From Acidiferrimicrobium sp. IK (GTDB lineage: Bacteria; Actinomycetota; Acidimicrobiia; Acidimicrobiales; Palsa-688): a DNA stretch of 64,000 nt. The notes beneath the pieces were generated by a model, which made no database searches, was not told where the DNA came from, and saw nothing but the letters and a program-made list of their open reading frames with translations. Position 1 is the stretch's first letter. Every line of letters starts with the position of its first letter. The stretch is taken from positions 1 through 64,000 of the forward strand of contig NZ_JAIMCB010000014.1 in the NCBI RefSeq assembly GCF_025499425.1, in the 5' to 3' direction. Positions 32,330 through 40,854 of the stretch are shown piece after piece. The translations under genes were made by a program, and so were the position numbers.

Positions 32330-33856
32330 GTGATGAACATGTCGCTGCGCACCCCCACCACCACCCCGCTCGCAGCCGGGCACGCCGACCCCGACGCACC
32401 CCCGGCCCTTTCTCCACTCGGACTTGTCACCTTGCTCGTCGGCACCTTCCTGCCGATGACCGACTTCTTCATCGTCAACGTCGCCCTGCCCACCATCGAC
32501 CACGACCTGCACGCCTCGCCCGGGATGCTCCAGCTGGTGGTCGCCGGCTACGGCGTGGCCTACGCGGTGCTGCTGGTCGTCGGCGGCCGCCTGGGTGACG
32601 CCATCGGCCGGCGCCGGCTGTTCATCGCCGGCATGGCCGGCTTCACCCTCACGTCGCTGGCCTGCGGGCTGGCACCGTCGATCGGGCTCCTCGTAGCCGG
32701 GCGGGCCCTGCAGGGCGCGGCGTCCGCGATGATGCTGCCCCAGGTGCTATCCAGCATCCAGGCCACCACCTCCGGCAAGGGGCGGGCCCGGGCCCTCGGC
32801 TTCTACGGGGCCACCGGCGGCCTGGCCGCGGTGGCCGGCCAGCTCCTCGGCGGCGTCTTGGTGTCCGCCGACATCGCCGGCACCGGATGGCGACCGATCT
32901 TCCTCGTCAACGTCCCCGTAGGCGTGGTCGGCATGGTGCTGGCCGGCAGGGTTATCCCCGAGACCCGCAGCTCGGCGCCGGCACCCGTCGACCGGTCCGG
33001 CACCGCCTTCCTCGGCGCCACGCTGCTGGCGCTGCTCGTCCCCCTGACCGAGGGCCGGTCGCTCGGCTGGCCGGCGTGGACCGTCGCCCTGCTGGTCGTG
33101 GCGCCGTTCCTCGCCGCCGGCTTCGTGCGAGCCGAGCGGCGCCTCGAGAGGCGCGGCGGCGCGCCCCTGGTGCCGATGTCGGTGCTGGCGGTTCCGAGCA
33201 TGCGCAGGGGGCTGCTGCTCGGGTTGCCGTTCTTCGCCGGTTTCGGAGGGTTCATGTTCGTCTACGCCCTCACCCTCCAAGTCGGCGCTCACTTCAGCGC
33301 CCTGCGCACCGGGATGACGCTGGTGCCGATGGCCCTCGGGTTCCTCGCCGCCTCGCTGGCCATGCCGTGGCTGGTCGCCCGCTTCGGGCGCACCCAGCTG
33401 ACCATCGGCGCCGCCATCCAGTTCTGCGGTCTCGGCGGCCTGGCCTGGGCCCTGACCGCCGGCTGGCCGCACCCGGCCATGTGGAGCCTTTGCATCCCGT
33501 CCCTGGCGTGCGGGGTGGGGCAGGGCATGATCATGCCCCCCTTGTTCCGGATCGTGCTGTCGGAGGTCCCGCCCGCGCTGGCCGGCGTCGGCAGCGGCGT
33601 CCTCACGACCATGCAGCAGACCGCGCTCGGTCTCGGCGTGGCCACCATCGGCAGCCTGTACCTGAGCGCCTCGGCGCATGGCGGCCGCTCGTCGCTGCAC
33701 GCCTCGGTCCTGGTGCTGGTCATCCTCACGGCCGTCGCGGTCGTCGTCGGGGCTGCGTCGCAGGCGTTGCCGCGAGAGGTGCCGGCATCCTCCGGCGCGG
33801 GAGCGGCCTCCGCGGACGAGCCCCTCGAGCTGGCCGCTCTGGAGGCCGGGGTGTAG
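32330..33856 (+). CDS. MFS drug exporter, DHA2 (EmrB/QacA) family, 14 TM
   Basis: A 508-residue transporter with about 14 hydrophobic helices. TM1 carries TDFFIVNVALPTIDHDL (motif D1 of DHA2 antiporters), and GGRLGDAIGRRRLFIAG is motif A; the antiporter motif C region lies around GGLAAVAGQLLGG. It should export hydrophobic compounds using the proton gradient. GTG 32330 and ATG 32333 are both possible starts; the GAGG site fits either. Regulation by the divergent XRE protein through the repeat cluster is likely. Confidence 0.88.
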   Translation: MMNMSLRTPTTTPLAAGHADPDAPPALSPLGLVTLLVGTFLPMTDFFIVNVALPTIDHDLHASPGMLQLVVAGYGVAYAVLLVVGGRLGDAIGRRRLFIAGMAGFTLTSLACGLAPSIGLLVAGRALQGAASAMMLPQVLSSIQATTSGKGRARALGFYGATGGLAAVAGQLLGGVLVSADIAGTGWRPIFLVNVPVGVVGMVLAGRVIPETRSSAPAPVDRSGTAFLGATLLALLVPLTEGRSLGWPAWTVALLVVAPFLAAGFVRAERRLERRGGAPLVPMSVLAVPSMRRGLLLGLPFFAGFGGFMFVYALTLQVGAHFSALRTGMTLVPMALGFLAASLAMPWLVARFGRTQLTIGAAIQFCGLGGLAWALTAGWPHPAMWSLCIPSLACGVGQGMIMPPLFRIVLSEVPPALAGVGSGVLTTMQQTALGLGVATIGSLYLSASAHGGRSSLHASVLVLVILTAVAVVVGAASQALPREVPASSGAGAASADEPLELAALEAGV

Positions 33857-34262
33857 GTCGGGTGTAGGTCGCCGGCCGGCGAACTTCGCCGGTGGGCGGC
33901 GCCTCGGCGAGGGGGCCGGCCGGGGGCCGGCGGGGGACGTGGCGGACCCGATGGAACCCGCGACACACCTCGCGTGCGGGGCGGGGGTGTGTCGCGGCGA
34001 ACCCGTCCGATATCGGCCTTTCCCGCGACATACCCCCCTCTTTTGGGCGGGGTCTGTCGCGGCTTTCTCTGCCGGCGCCGCGGCAGCGGGCGACAGCCGA
34101 CCGCGGCAGCAGGCGACAGCCGACCGCTGCACCCCGGCGCCGGCACCGAGTGCGCCCCACCATCGCCGGGAGAAAGGTATCGTCCACGCCGATATTGCGA
34201 TGCCTCCTCGAGAGGCCGGACACGGCGGGCGCGACAGCCGCAAGGCGGACAAGGACAAGGCA
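33857..34262. other. Intergenic region with repeated stem-loops and tandem repeat
   Basis: No gene seen. Stem CCGCGACACACC/GGTGTGTCGCGG (33958-33969 with 33986-33997) and a second using the same bases, CCGCGACA/TGTCGCGG (34023-34030 with 34055-34062). A 23-bp tandem duplication (34081-34103, 34104-34126) differs at one position. It may terminate the MFS transcript or be a small repeat family. Confidence 0.55.
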
Positions 34263-35990
34263 ATGGGTAGCCAAGAGCCGGTGCTCACACGCCAGGGCCG
34301 GCGCAAGGAGCGAGCCCGCCGCCGTCACCGTCGCGTCGTCGCCGCGTTGGTCGCGGTCGCTGCGATCACGGTGGGCGCCGCGGTCGGCTTCGGGGCCCTT
34401 TCGTCCTCGGACCACCGGCGGGCGAACGGGCCGTCCCACGCGGCAGGCGCCAAGACCGGCAACAGCGCCTCGCAGGCCACCGACGCCCCGCAGTTGACCG
34501 CGACGTCACTCGGACCGTTCGGCGTCGAATCGGCGGCGATCGCGGCGGAGAACCAGCGTCCGGGGACGACGGCCTGGCAGATCTCCGCCGACGCCGCGGC
34601 GCACGGCACCATCGACGGCTTCACCGACCGCAACTACGTAGCCGACGGGGAGTCATTCGGGCTGTACGTGTCGACAACCGCTGCCAAGTTCCATGTCGTC
34701 GCCTACCGGATGGGTTGGTACGGCGGTGCGGGTGGACGGCAGGTATGGGCGTCGGGTGAACTGCCGGGCGTCGCCCAGCCCAAATGCCCCGTCATCAAGT
34801 CGACCAACACCGTTGAATGCGACAACTGGTCCAAGGCGCTCACCGTGGACGTCGACCAGGCGTGGCCGCCAGGCGACTACCTCCTGAAGCTGGTCGGCTC
34901 CGACAACGAGCAGGCCTACGTGCCAATGACGGTCTGGCAGCCGGCCAGCCACGCCGCCTACCTGGTGGTCAACCGGAGCACGACCGAGCAGGGGTGGGAC
35001 ACCTACGGCGGCTACGACTTCTACCAAGGCCTCGGGCCCTGCCTGCTCGACACCAGCTCCTACCCGCCGTGCAACCGGGCCCGGGTGGTCTCCCTCGACC
35101 GTCCCTACGTCGCGGGGCACGGCTCGTCGGACTTCCTCGACAACGAGTACCCGCTCATTCGATGGATGGAGAAGCACGGCCTCGACGCCACCTACGCCAC
35201 CAACATCACCCTGGACGAGCACCCTGCTTTCGCCGCACAGCACCGGGCATGGCTGTCGCTCGACCACGACGAGACCTGGACCTACCACGAGCTGCAGGCA
35301 GCCAAGTCCGCCGCGGCGGCGGGGACCAACGTGGTGTTCTTCAGCGGGGCGGCCATCGTCCGCCACGCCCGGCTGCAGGCGTCCCCTCTCGGCCCAGACC
35401 GGGAGATCGTCGACTACCGCAACAACAGCGAGGACCCCGCGGCGTCGAAGGGCGACCCCAACCAGGTGACTGGCAACTCGTGGGACGAGGGACAGACCGC
35501 GTTCACCGGGGAGATGTACTCGGGGCTGGTGCCTCCCGACAAGCCTCCGGTCCCGATGGTGATCACCGATGCCTCCTCCTGGCTGTTCCAAGGGACGGGA
35601 CTGGCGAACGGCGCGAACATCCCAGCGGCGGTCGGGTCGGACATCGACCACATCAACCCTTCGGTCGCCGTGCCCGCCGACCTCCAGGTGCTCGCCCACT
35701 CCCCCATCCCTCCGGGGGAGGGCTACACCAGCTCCAGGACCTGGAACGGATACAACTACTCCGACTTCACGTACTACACCGAACCGGGGAGCAAGGCCGG
35801 GATCATCGACACCGGCGACACGACATTCATTACCGAGCTGCTGCCTTGCCCCCCCGGGACCGCCTCGTGCCCGGCCCCGGTCCTGACCACCATGGTCGCC
35901 AACATCATGAGGCTGGTCGGGCAGGGCCCGGCCGGCGCGGTGCAACCGTCGGCGCCCAACTGGAAGTCGATCGTCCCCTACGGGTCCTGA
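34263..35990 (+). CDS. Exported DMFase-beta-like large protein (DUF6605 type)
   Basis: A 575-residue protein with a basic N-terminus and one hydrophobic segment (~24-45), so anchored or secreted. The bulk resembles the C-terminal domain of the N,N-dimethylformamidase beta subunit: YRMGWYGGAGGRQVW, NRSTTEQGWDTYGGYDFY, DNEYPLIRWMEKHGLDATY, and LSLDHDETWTYHELQAAK. The DMFase catalytic iron ligands cannot be confirmed here. No small alpha-subunit gene is adjacent. Function is probably extracytoplasmic and not known. The start at 34263 has only a weak AAGGA upstream. Confidence 0.7.
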   Translation: MGSQEPVLTRQGRRKERARRRHRRVVAALVAVAAITVGAAVGFGALSSSDHRRANGPSHAAGAKTGNSASQATDAPQLTATSLGPFGVESAAIAAENQRPGTTAWQISADAAAHGTIDGFTDRNYVADGESFGLYVSTTAAKFHVVAYRMGWYGGAGGRQVWASGELPGVAQPKCPVIKSTNTVECDNWSKALTVDVDQAWPPGDYLLKLVGSDNEQAYVPMTVWQPASHAAYLVVNRSTTEQGWDTYGGYDFYQGLGPCLLDTSSYPPCNRARVVSLDRPYVAGHGSSDFLDNEYPLIRWMEKHGLDATYATNITLDEHPAFAAQHRAWLSLDHDETWTYHELQAAKSAAAAGTNVVFFSGAAIVRHARLQASPLGPDREIVDYRNNSEDPAASKGDPNQVTGNSWDEGQTAFTGEMYSGLVPPDKPPVPMVITDASSWLFQGTGLANGANIPAAVGSDIDHINPSVAVPADLQVLAHSPIPPGEGYTSSRTWNGYNYSDFTYYTEPGSKAGIIDTGDTTFITELLPCPPGTASCPAPVLTTMVANIMRLVGQGPAGAVQPSAPNWKSIVPYGS

Positions 35991-36060
35991 CCGCCGAGTG
36001 AGGGACCCCCGTTGGCTCAACCCCTGCTCGCGACCCCCGACCTGGCCGGCGGGTAGGTGC

Positions 36061-36114
36061 CTCACCACCGGCGCCATCGTCCGCGTCGACGGCGGCCTGC
36101 CGATCGGCCAGTAG
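36061..36114 (+). pseudogene. Remnant of a short-chain dehydrogenase C-terminus
   Basis: Seventeen codons and a stop reading TTGAIVRVDGGLPIGQ, which is the typical end of an SDR enzyme. Nothing upstream reads as the rest of such a gene, so this is a leftover tail. Confidence 0.35.
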
Positions 36115-36210
36115 CACCGCCGGCTGCTCGAGGGGTCGGGAGGGACGTTCGCGGATTTACAGGGGCGCCCTGCTGCAGCGGGGGCGGGGCGCCCACTACG
36201 GTGCCGGGAC

Positions 36211-36786
36211 GTGATTCTGTCCGACCGCACGATCCGCGAGCAGCTGGCCGCCGGACGCATCGTGATCGACCCTCTCGACCCGGCCGACATCCAGCCGTCG
36301 TCGGTCGACCTCCGCTTGGACCGCTACTTCCGGGTGTTCCGCAACCACACGATGCGGGTCATCGACGTCAAGCAGGACCAGGAGGAGCTCACCGAGCTGG
36401 TCGAGATCGGCAACGAGGACGCGTTCGTCCTGCACCCAGGCGAGTTCGTCCTCGGGTCGACCGCGGAGCGGGTGTCCCTCCCCGACGACCTGGTCGCCCG
36501 GCTCGAGGGTAAGAGCAGCCTGGGCCGGCTGGGGTTGTTGATCCACTCCACCGCCGGGTTCGTCGACGCCGGTTGGGACGGGTACCTCACCTTGGAGCTG
36601 TCCAACGTCGCCAACCTCCCGATCACTTTGTACCCGGGCATGAAGATCGGCCAGATCAGCTTCCTGGCGATGACCACCCCTGCTGACGTCCCCTACGGCT
36701 CGGCCGCGGTGGGCTCCAAGTACCAGGGGCAGCGGGGACCGACCCCGAGCCGCTACTTCATCAACTTCAAGCCCAAGCCCGAGTAG
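36211..36786 (+). CDS. dcd: dCTP deaminase
   Basis: A 191-residue trimeric deaminase of the dUTPase fold. Key segments are [29 protein letters not shown] (Ser-Ser-Leu-Gly loop), and [19 protein letters not shown] with the catalytic Glu; the C-terminus [13 protein letters not shown] covers the nucleotide. It converts dCTP to dUTP, and in some actinobacteria directly to dUMP. GTG start at 36211. Confidence 0.95.
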   Translation: MILSDRTIREQLAAGRIVIDPLDPADIQPSSVDLRLDRYFRVFRNHTMRVIDVKQDQEELTELVEIGNEDAFVLHPGEFVLGSTAERVSLPDDLVARLEGKSSLGRLGLLIHSTAGFVDAGWDGYLTLELSNVANLPITLYPGMKIGQISFLAMTTPADVPYGSAAVGSKYQGQRGPTPSRYFINFKPKPE

Positions 36787-36803
36787 GACGGCCGCCGGCG
36801 CCT

Positions 36804-37479
36804 CTAGGGGGCGATGATCCCGTCGTCGACGGCCAGGGCGACGAGGGCTCTCGCTGCGGCGTGCAGCGCCGGGCTGCCCGGCTCGATCCGGGGGATGACG
36901 AGCTCCTCCACGCGCCGGGCGGTGACCCCGTTGGTCCGCCACGCCTCGCCGCCCGACGCCGCGTTGAGCAAAAGGGGCTGGATCCGGTCGAGAGCGAGCG
37001 CGAAGCGGGCGTCGGCGCTCTCGCCGGCCTCGAACTCTTCCCACAGACCCCGCAACCAGCCGCCTTGGTCGGCGGGCAGCACCCCGAAAACCCGTTCGGC
37101 CGCAGCGTCCTCCAGCGCCCTCGCTGACTCCCGGGCCGCAGCGTCGTAGAGGTAGGCGTCCCCGGCGTCGATCTCGACTAGGTCATGCACGAGCAGCATC
37201 GTGGCCACCCGCAGCACATCGACGGGCTCGGCTGCGTGCTCTGCGAGCAGCAGCGCCATGAGCGCGACGTGCCACTGGTGCTCGGCGTCGGTCTCGCGAC
37301 GGCTGCCGTCGGTGATCAGGTTGCGCCGCAGCACCCTGCTTGACCCGGTCGATCTCGACGACGAAGTCGAGCTGGGCGGCCAGGCGGGCCTCCAGGTCGG
37401 CGCCGGCCAGCGGGTCACGCCGGGACGGGACGGTCGCCGGCTGGTGGATCCCCGGCTGTTCGGTGGCCGGGTCAGTCAC
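36804..37479 (-). pseudogene. HD-domain hydrolase gene with single-base frameshift
   Basis: The natural start at 37479 (GTG, overlapping the stomatin stop by eight bases) reads LAAQLDFVVEIDRVKQ, but then enters a wrong frame. In the neighbouring frame the family text continues at once: VLRRNLITDGSRRETDAEHQ, then WHVALMALLLAEHA, LLVHDLVEIDAGD and on to 36804. An extra G in a GGG run near 37335 explains it. Joined, it is a ~224-residue HD-domain metal-dependent phosphohydrolase (5'-nucleotidase YfbR-like). It may be a real mutation or a sequencing error. Confidence 0.75.
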
Positions 37480-38269
37480 GCGGGCGGAACATGCTCAGCA
37501 GCTCGACGGGGATCGGGAAGATCAACGTCGAGTTCTTCTCCGCCGCCACCTCGGTGAGGGTCTGAAGGGTGCGCAGCTGGAGGGCGCCGGGGCTGGCGGT
37601 CAGCTTGTCGGCGGCTTCGGCCAGCTCGCTCGACGCCTGCAGCTCGCCGGTGGCGGCGATCACCTTGGCCCGCCGCTCCCGCTCGGCCTCCGCCTGGCGG
37701 GCCATGGCCCGCAGCAGCTCCGGCGGCAGGTTGATGTCGCGGACCTCGACCTGGCGGACCTCGACCCCCCACTCCGTAGTGCTCTTGGCGATCGTGGCCC
37801 GCAGCTCGTCGTTGACGTCCTCGCGGTGGGCCAGGAGGCTGTCGAGCTCGTAGCGGCCGATGATCGAACGCAGACTGGTCATGGCCACCCGCTGGCTGGC
37901 GAAGCGGAAGTTGTCTACCCCGATGACGGCGCGGGTGGGCTCCACCACCTGGAAGTAGACGACGGCGTCCACCGCGATGGTCACGTTGTCCTGGGTGATG
38001 ACGGCCTGCGAGGGGATGTCGACCACCTCCACCCGGAGGTTGACCTTGGTCACCCGGTCGACGAAGGGGATCCGCACCACCAGGCCCGGCCCGCGGGGTT
38101 CGTGCATGACCCGCCCGAAGCGGAACAGCACCGCCCGCTGGTACTCGGTCACCACTATGAGCACCGACCGCAGCGTCAGGAGGGCGATCAGCACCACTGC
38201 GATGACCACCACCGCGACGATCGCGCCCGCCCCCGACCCCGCGGCCAGCATGTGTGCAGAGGCGCCCAT
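37472..38269 (-). CDS. SPFH/stomatin-family membrane protein
   Basis: A 265-residue protein: one N-terminal membrane helix (GAIVAVVVIAVVLIALLTL), then an SPFH domain (TEYQRAVLFRFGRV; GLVVRIPFVDRVTKVNLR; ITQDNVTIAVDAVVYFQV) and a coiled-coil tail rich in Ala, Glu and Arg. Family members scaffold membrane microdomains and regulate proteases. No NfeD-type partner is adjacent. ATG at 38269 is chosen; the upstream frame runs into a non-coding region. Confidence 0.88.
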   Translation of the reverse strand: MGASAHMLAAGSGAGAIVAVVVIAVVLIALLTLRSVLIVVTEYQRAVLFRFGRVMHEPRGPGLVVRIPFVDRVTKVNLRVEVVDIPSQAVITQDNVTIAVDAVVYFQVVEPTRAVIGVDNFRFASQRVAMTSLRSIIGRYELDSLLAHREDVNDELRATIAKSTTEWGVEVRQVEVRDINLPPELLRAMARQAEAERERRAKVIAATGELQASSELAEAADKLTASPGALQLRTLQTLTEVAAEKNSTLIFPIPVELLSMFRPRD

Positions 38270-38760
38270 ACCTGGAGTATCCCGCGTCCCCGACCCCTGC
38301 GCACGGCCCTCTTCACCGAGAAGGCCCGGCAGCGGGGCTAGCAGGCCTGTCAAACCAAGTTGTGACCCTTTCGCCGGATGCCTCCGGTCGGTACCGTTGT
38401 GCCGCACCACGGACCACTCATCGCGCAGAAGGCCGTGACACAGCATGAAAATCGGAGATGAGACTGGCTTTCTTCTCATCTCTGTCCCGCTACGTGGCAG
38501 TGTCGACCTAACGGCGATATGGTTGGCCGCCTGGAGTGGGAACCCGCCACCTACTCCAGGTAGAGCGGGTCCGAGATCCGCCGCTCGGTCCGCTCCGCCG
38601 ATGGCGCCCTCCGGGGCGCCATCGGTGTTTCCGGTCGCGAGGTGCTGCAGCCGACGGCAGTCGACGGCCGGCCGGCATCCGCACGGCCGCCAGGAGGACC
38701 CGCTCCCGGACCACGGCGGGGAGTAAGCGCGGCGGGGAGTGAGCGCGGCGGTCAAAGGGT
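38270..38760. other. Intergenic region with two strong hairpins
   Basis: No convincing gene. Stem GAGATGAGA/TCTCATCTC at 38455-38482 and a GC-rich stem GATGGCGCC/GGCGCCATC at 38600-38623, both plausible on the plus strand. The spacing could fit a small RNA of about 170 bases, or leader plus terminator. Confidence 0.4.
38600..38623 (+). terminator. Candidate terminator hairpin
   Basis: Nine-bp stem GATGGCGCC/GGCGCCATC with a 6-nt loop, followed by GGTGTTT. No gene on this strand ends just upstream, so it would end an unannotated transcript. Confidence 0.35.
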
Positions 38761-39135
38761 ATGAGCGCTCCCGAGATGCACGAACGGCGCGAATTCGACG
38801 GTGACTCGCGCAGCGTCGCCGCGGCCCGCCGGTTCGTGACCGACGTGCTCACCCGCTGGCACACCCCGCTCGGCGACACCGCGCTGATGGTGTCCGAGCT
38901 GGCGACCAACGCGGTGCTCCACGCCGGCAGCCCGTTCGTGATCGACGTCCACTGCAGCGACGCTGGAGTGCTGAGGGTGGAGGTGTCCGACACCGATCCC
39001 ACCCCTCCGGTCCCGGAGCTGGGTCTGGCCAACGAGTCGGTCCGGGGCCGAGGCCTGCTGCTGGTCACCGCGTTGGCCAGGCAGTGGGGGTACCACATGA
39101 CCAGCCACGGCAAGACCGTCTGGTTCGAGGTCTGA
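38761..39135 (+). CDS. RsbW-like anti-sigma ATPase (HATPase_c_2)
   Basis: A 124-residue GHKL ATPase. The N-box is SELATNAVLHA, the G1 region VEVSDTDPTPP, and the G2 box VRGRGLLLVTALA. Such single-domain proteins are serine kinases acting on anti-anti-sigma factors, or simple anti-sigma factors. No partner sigma or antagonist gene is adjacent, which is usual in actinobacteria. ATG at 38761. Confidence 0.87.
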   Translation: MSAPEMHERREFDGDSRSVAAARRFVTDVLTRWHTPLGDTALMVSELATNAVLHAGSPFVIDVHCSDAGVLRVEVSDTDPTPPVPELGLANESVRGRGLLLVTALARQWGYHMTSHGKTVWFEV

Positions 39136-39159
39136 GCCTCCCTCGGGCCTGAGACCCGG

Positions 39160-40524
39160 TCATGCCATGGTGGCGAGGATCTCGGCGACGATCTCGTCGC
39201 TCGTGTCGGGGTGGAGGAACGCGAACCGAGCGATGGTCTCACCCTCCCACTTGCTCGGCGTCACGAACCCGATCTGGCCCGCCAGCAGCTCCGAGGACCA
39301 CCGGTCGTAGTCCTCTGCGCTCCAGCCGAGCCGACGGAACATCACCACCGACAGCTCCGGGGGTCGGACCAGTTCGAGGTGAGGGGTGGCCTCGATGGTC
39401 GCGGCCGCCCGCCACGCCGTCTCGAGCACCTGCGTGATCGCGTCACGGTAGGCATCGGTCCCGTGCAGCGCCATCGAGAACCACAACGCCAGGCCACGGG
39501 CCCGGCGGGTCAGATGAAAGGCGTAGTCGCTCGGGTTCCACTCCTCGGGCGTCTGCCCGCTGTCTGCGCCGGTGTGGATGACGTCGAGGTAGGCGGCGTC
39601 TTGGGTGTGGACCGCCTTGGCCAGCCACGGCCGCTTGTAGATCAGCGCGGCGCAGTCAAACGGGGCGAAGAGCCACTTGTGGGGATCCATGATCAACGAG
39701 TCGGCGTGCTCGATGCCTTTGTAGCGGTCCCGGACCAGCGGCGAGAACATGCCCGCACCGCCGTAGGCCCCGTCGACGTGCATCCACATGTCGAGGTCGG
39801 CGGCGACCGCTGCCACACCGGCCAAGTCGTCGATGATGCCGGCGTTGGTCGTGCCGGCGGTGGCGGCCACGCCGATGACGCTGGCGGGGTCAGGGTCGGC
39901 CTCCAGCGCGGCCCGCAGGGCGTCGCCGGTGAGGCGGTGGTCGACGGTCGGCACGATGAGCGCGCCGACGTCGATGATCCTCAAGGCGTTGCCGAGCGAC
40001 GAGTGGGCCTGGTCGGACAGCGCAAAGCGAAGGCGAGGTGGCGCCGCGGCGCCCATCTTGGCCCTGGCGGTGTCGCGGGCGACGACCAGCGCCGACAGGT
40101 TGCCGGCCGAGCCGCCGGAGACGAAGCACCCGCCGGACCCGGCCGGCATCCCGGCCAGGTCGGAGAGGACCCGCAGGGCCTGGTTCTCCGCGGCGACGGC
40201 GCCGGCCGCCTCCAGCCACGACGCGCCCTGCAGTGACGACGCCGAGACGATCATGTCGAACAAGAGCGACGCCTTGGTCGGAGCCGCGGGGATGAACGCC
40301 AAGAACCGGGGGCTGTCGCACGACAGCACCGCGGGGGCCATGTGGGTTTCGAACAGTTGCAGGAGTTGCTCGGCGGTGTGCGGACCGGCGGCCACCGCCC
40401 CGGCCAGCGCCGCGTCCAACACGCCCTTTTCCCCAGGGAAGTCGAGCGGGACGGGATCGAGGGCCAACCGTTCCCTGCAGTAATCGAAGACCAGTTCCGT
40501 CAGCGCGGGGTCGTGGACGAACAT
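39160..40524 (-). CDS. PLP-dependent amino acid decarboxylase (group II)
   Basis: A 454-residue enzyme of the aromatic-L-amino-acid/glutamate decarboxylase group. The cofactor lysine lies in MDPHKWLFAPFD, and the PLP-contact Asp/His in MWMHVDGAYGGAG. Other signatures are SCDSPRFLAFIPAAPT and CFVSGGSAGNLSALVVARD. Substrate cannot be assigned from sequence (aromatic amino acid, aspartate or other). An in-frame GTG four codons upstream is an alternative start with a better GGGA. Confidence 0.88.
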   Translation of the reverse strand: MFVHDPALTELVFDYCRERLALDPVPLDFPGEKGVLDAALAGAVAAGPHTAEQLLQLFETHMAPAVLSCDSPRFLAFIPAAPTKASLLFDMIVSASSLQGASWLEAAGAVAAENQALRVLSDLAGMPAGSGGCFVSGGSAGNLSALVVARDTARAKMGAAAPPRLRFALSDQAHSSLGNALRIIDVGALIVPTVDHRLTGDALRAALEADPDPASVIGVAATAGTTNAGIIDDLAGVAAVAADLDMWMHVDGAYGGAGMFSPLVRDRYKGIEHADSLIMDPHKWLFAPFDCAALIYKRPWLAKAVHTQDAAYLDVIHTGADSGQTPEEWNPSDYAFHLTRRARGLALWFSMALHGTDAYRDAITQVLETAWRAAATIEATPHLELVRPPELSVVMFRRLGWSAEDYDRWSSELLAGQIGFVTPSKWEGETIARFAFLHPDTSDEIVAEILATMA

Positions 40525-40662
40525 CGGATTGCGCACTCCCGGGTGTCTATCAGGAGCAAAAGGGGGCGCGAACCGGCGGCTGACGCCGTTAGCGCGCGTT
40601 GCCGCGCGTTGGTGCGCGCACCATCCGCCACCTCGTCGCAGGGGGTCGGTAGCGTCACCGGG

Positions 40663-40854
40663 GTGGGACGGCCCAGAGTGTGCGACGAAGACCGCAAGGT
40701 CACCGCGGTCCGGTTGCCCGCCTCCCTCCACGAGCGGCTGCACGCCACCGCCGGCGAGCGGGGCGTGTCAGCCAACGAGCTGGTGACCCGGGCGCTCGAG
40801 GACTACCTCGAGCGCCTCCCACCCATCGAGGTCGTGCTCGGAGCCCGACCGTGA
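40663..40854 (+). CDS. Small ribbon-helix-helix DNA-binding protein
   Basis: A 63-residue protein starting at GTG. KVTAVRLPASLHERL is the beta strand and first helix of an RHH (Arc/MetJ type) fold, followed by GVSANELVTRALEDYLERL. Its stop overlaps the methyltransferase start as GTGA, so it is co-translated and probably autoregulates the cluster. Confidence 0.75.
   Translation: MGRPRVCDEDRKVTAVRLPASLHERLHATAGERGVSANELVTRALEDYLERLPPIEVVLGARP

Noticed and set aside
38445-38726. 93-codon open frame
   Set aside because: It runs through two strong hairpins and has no family-like text.
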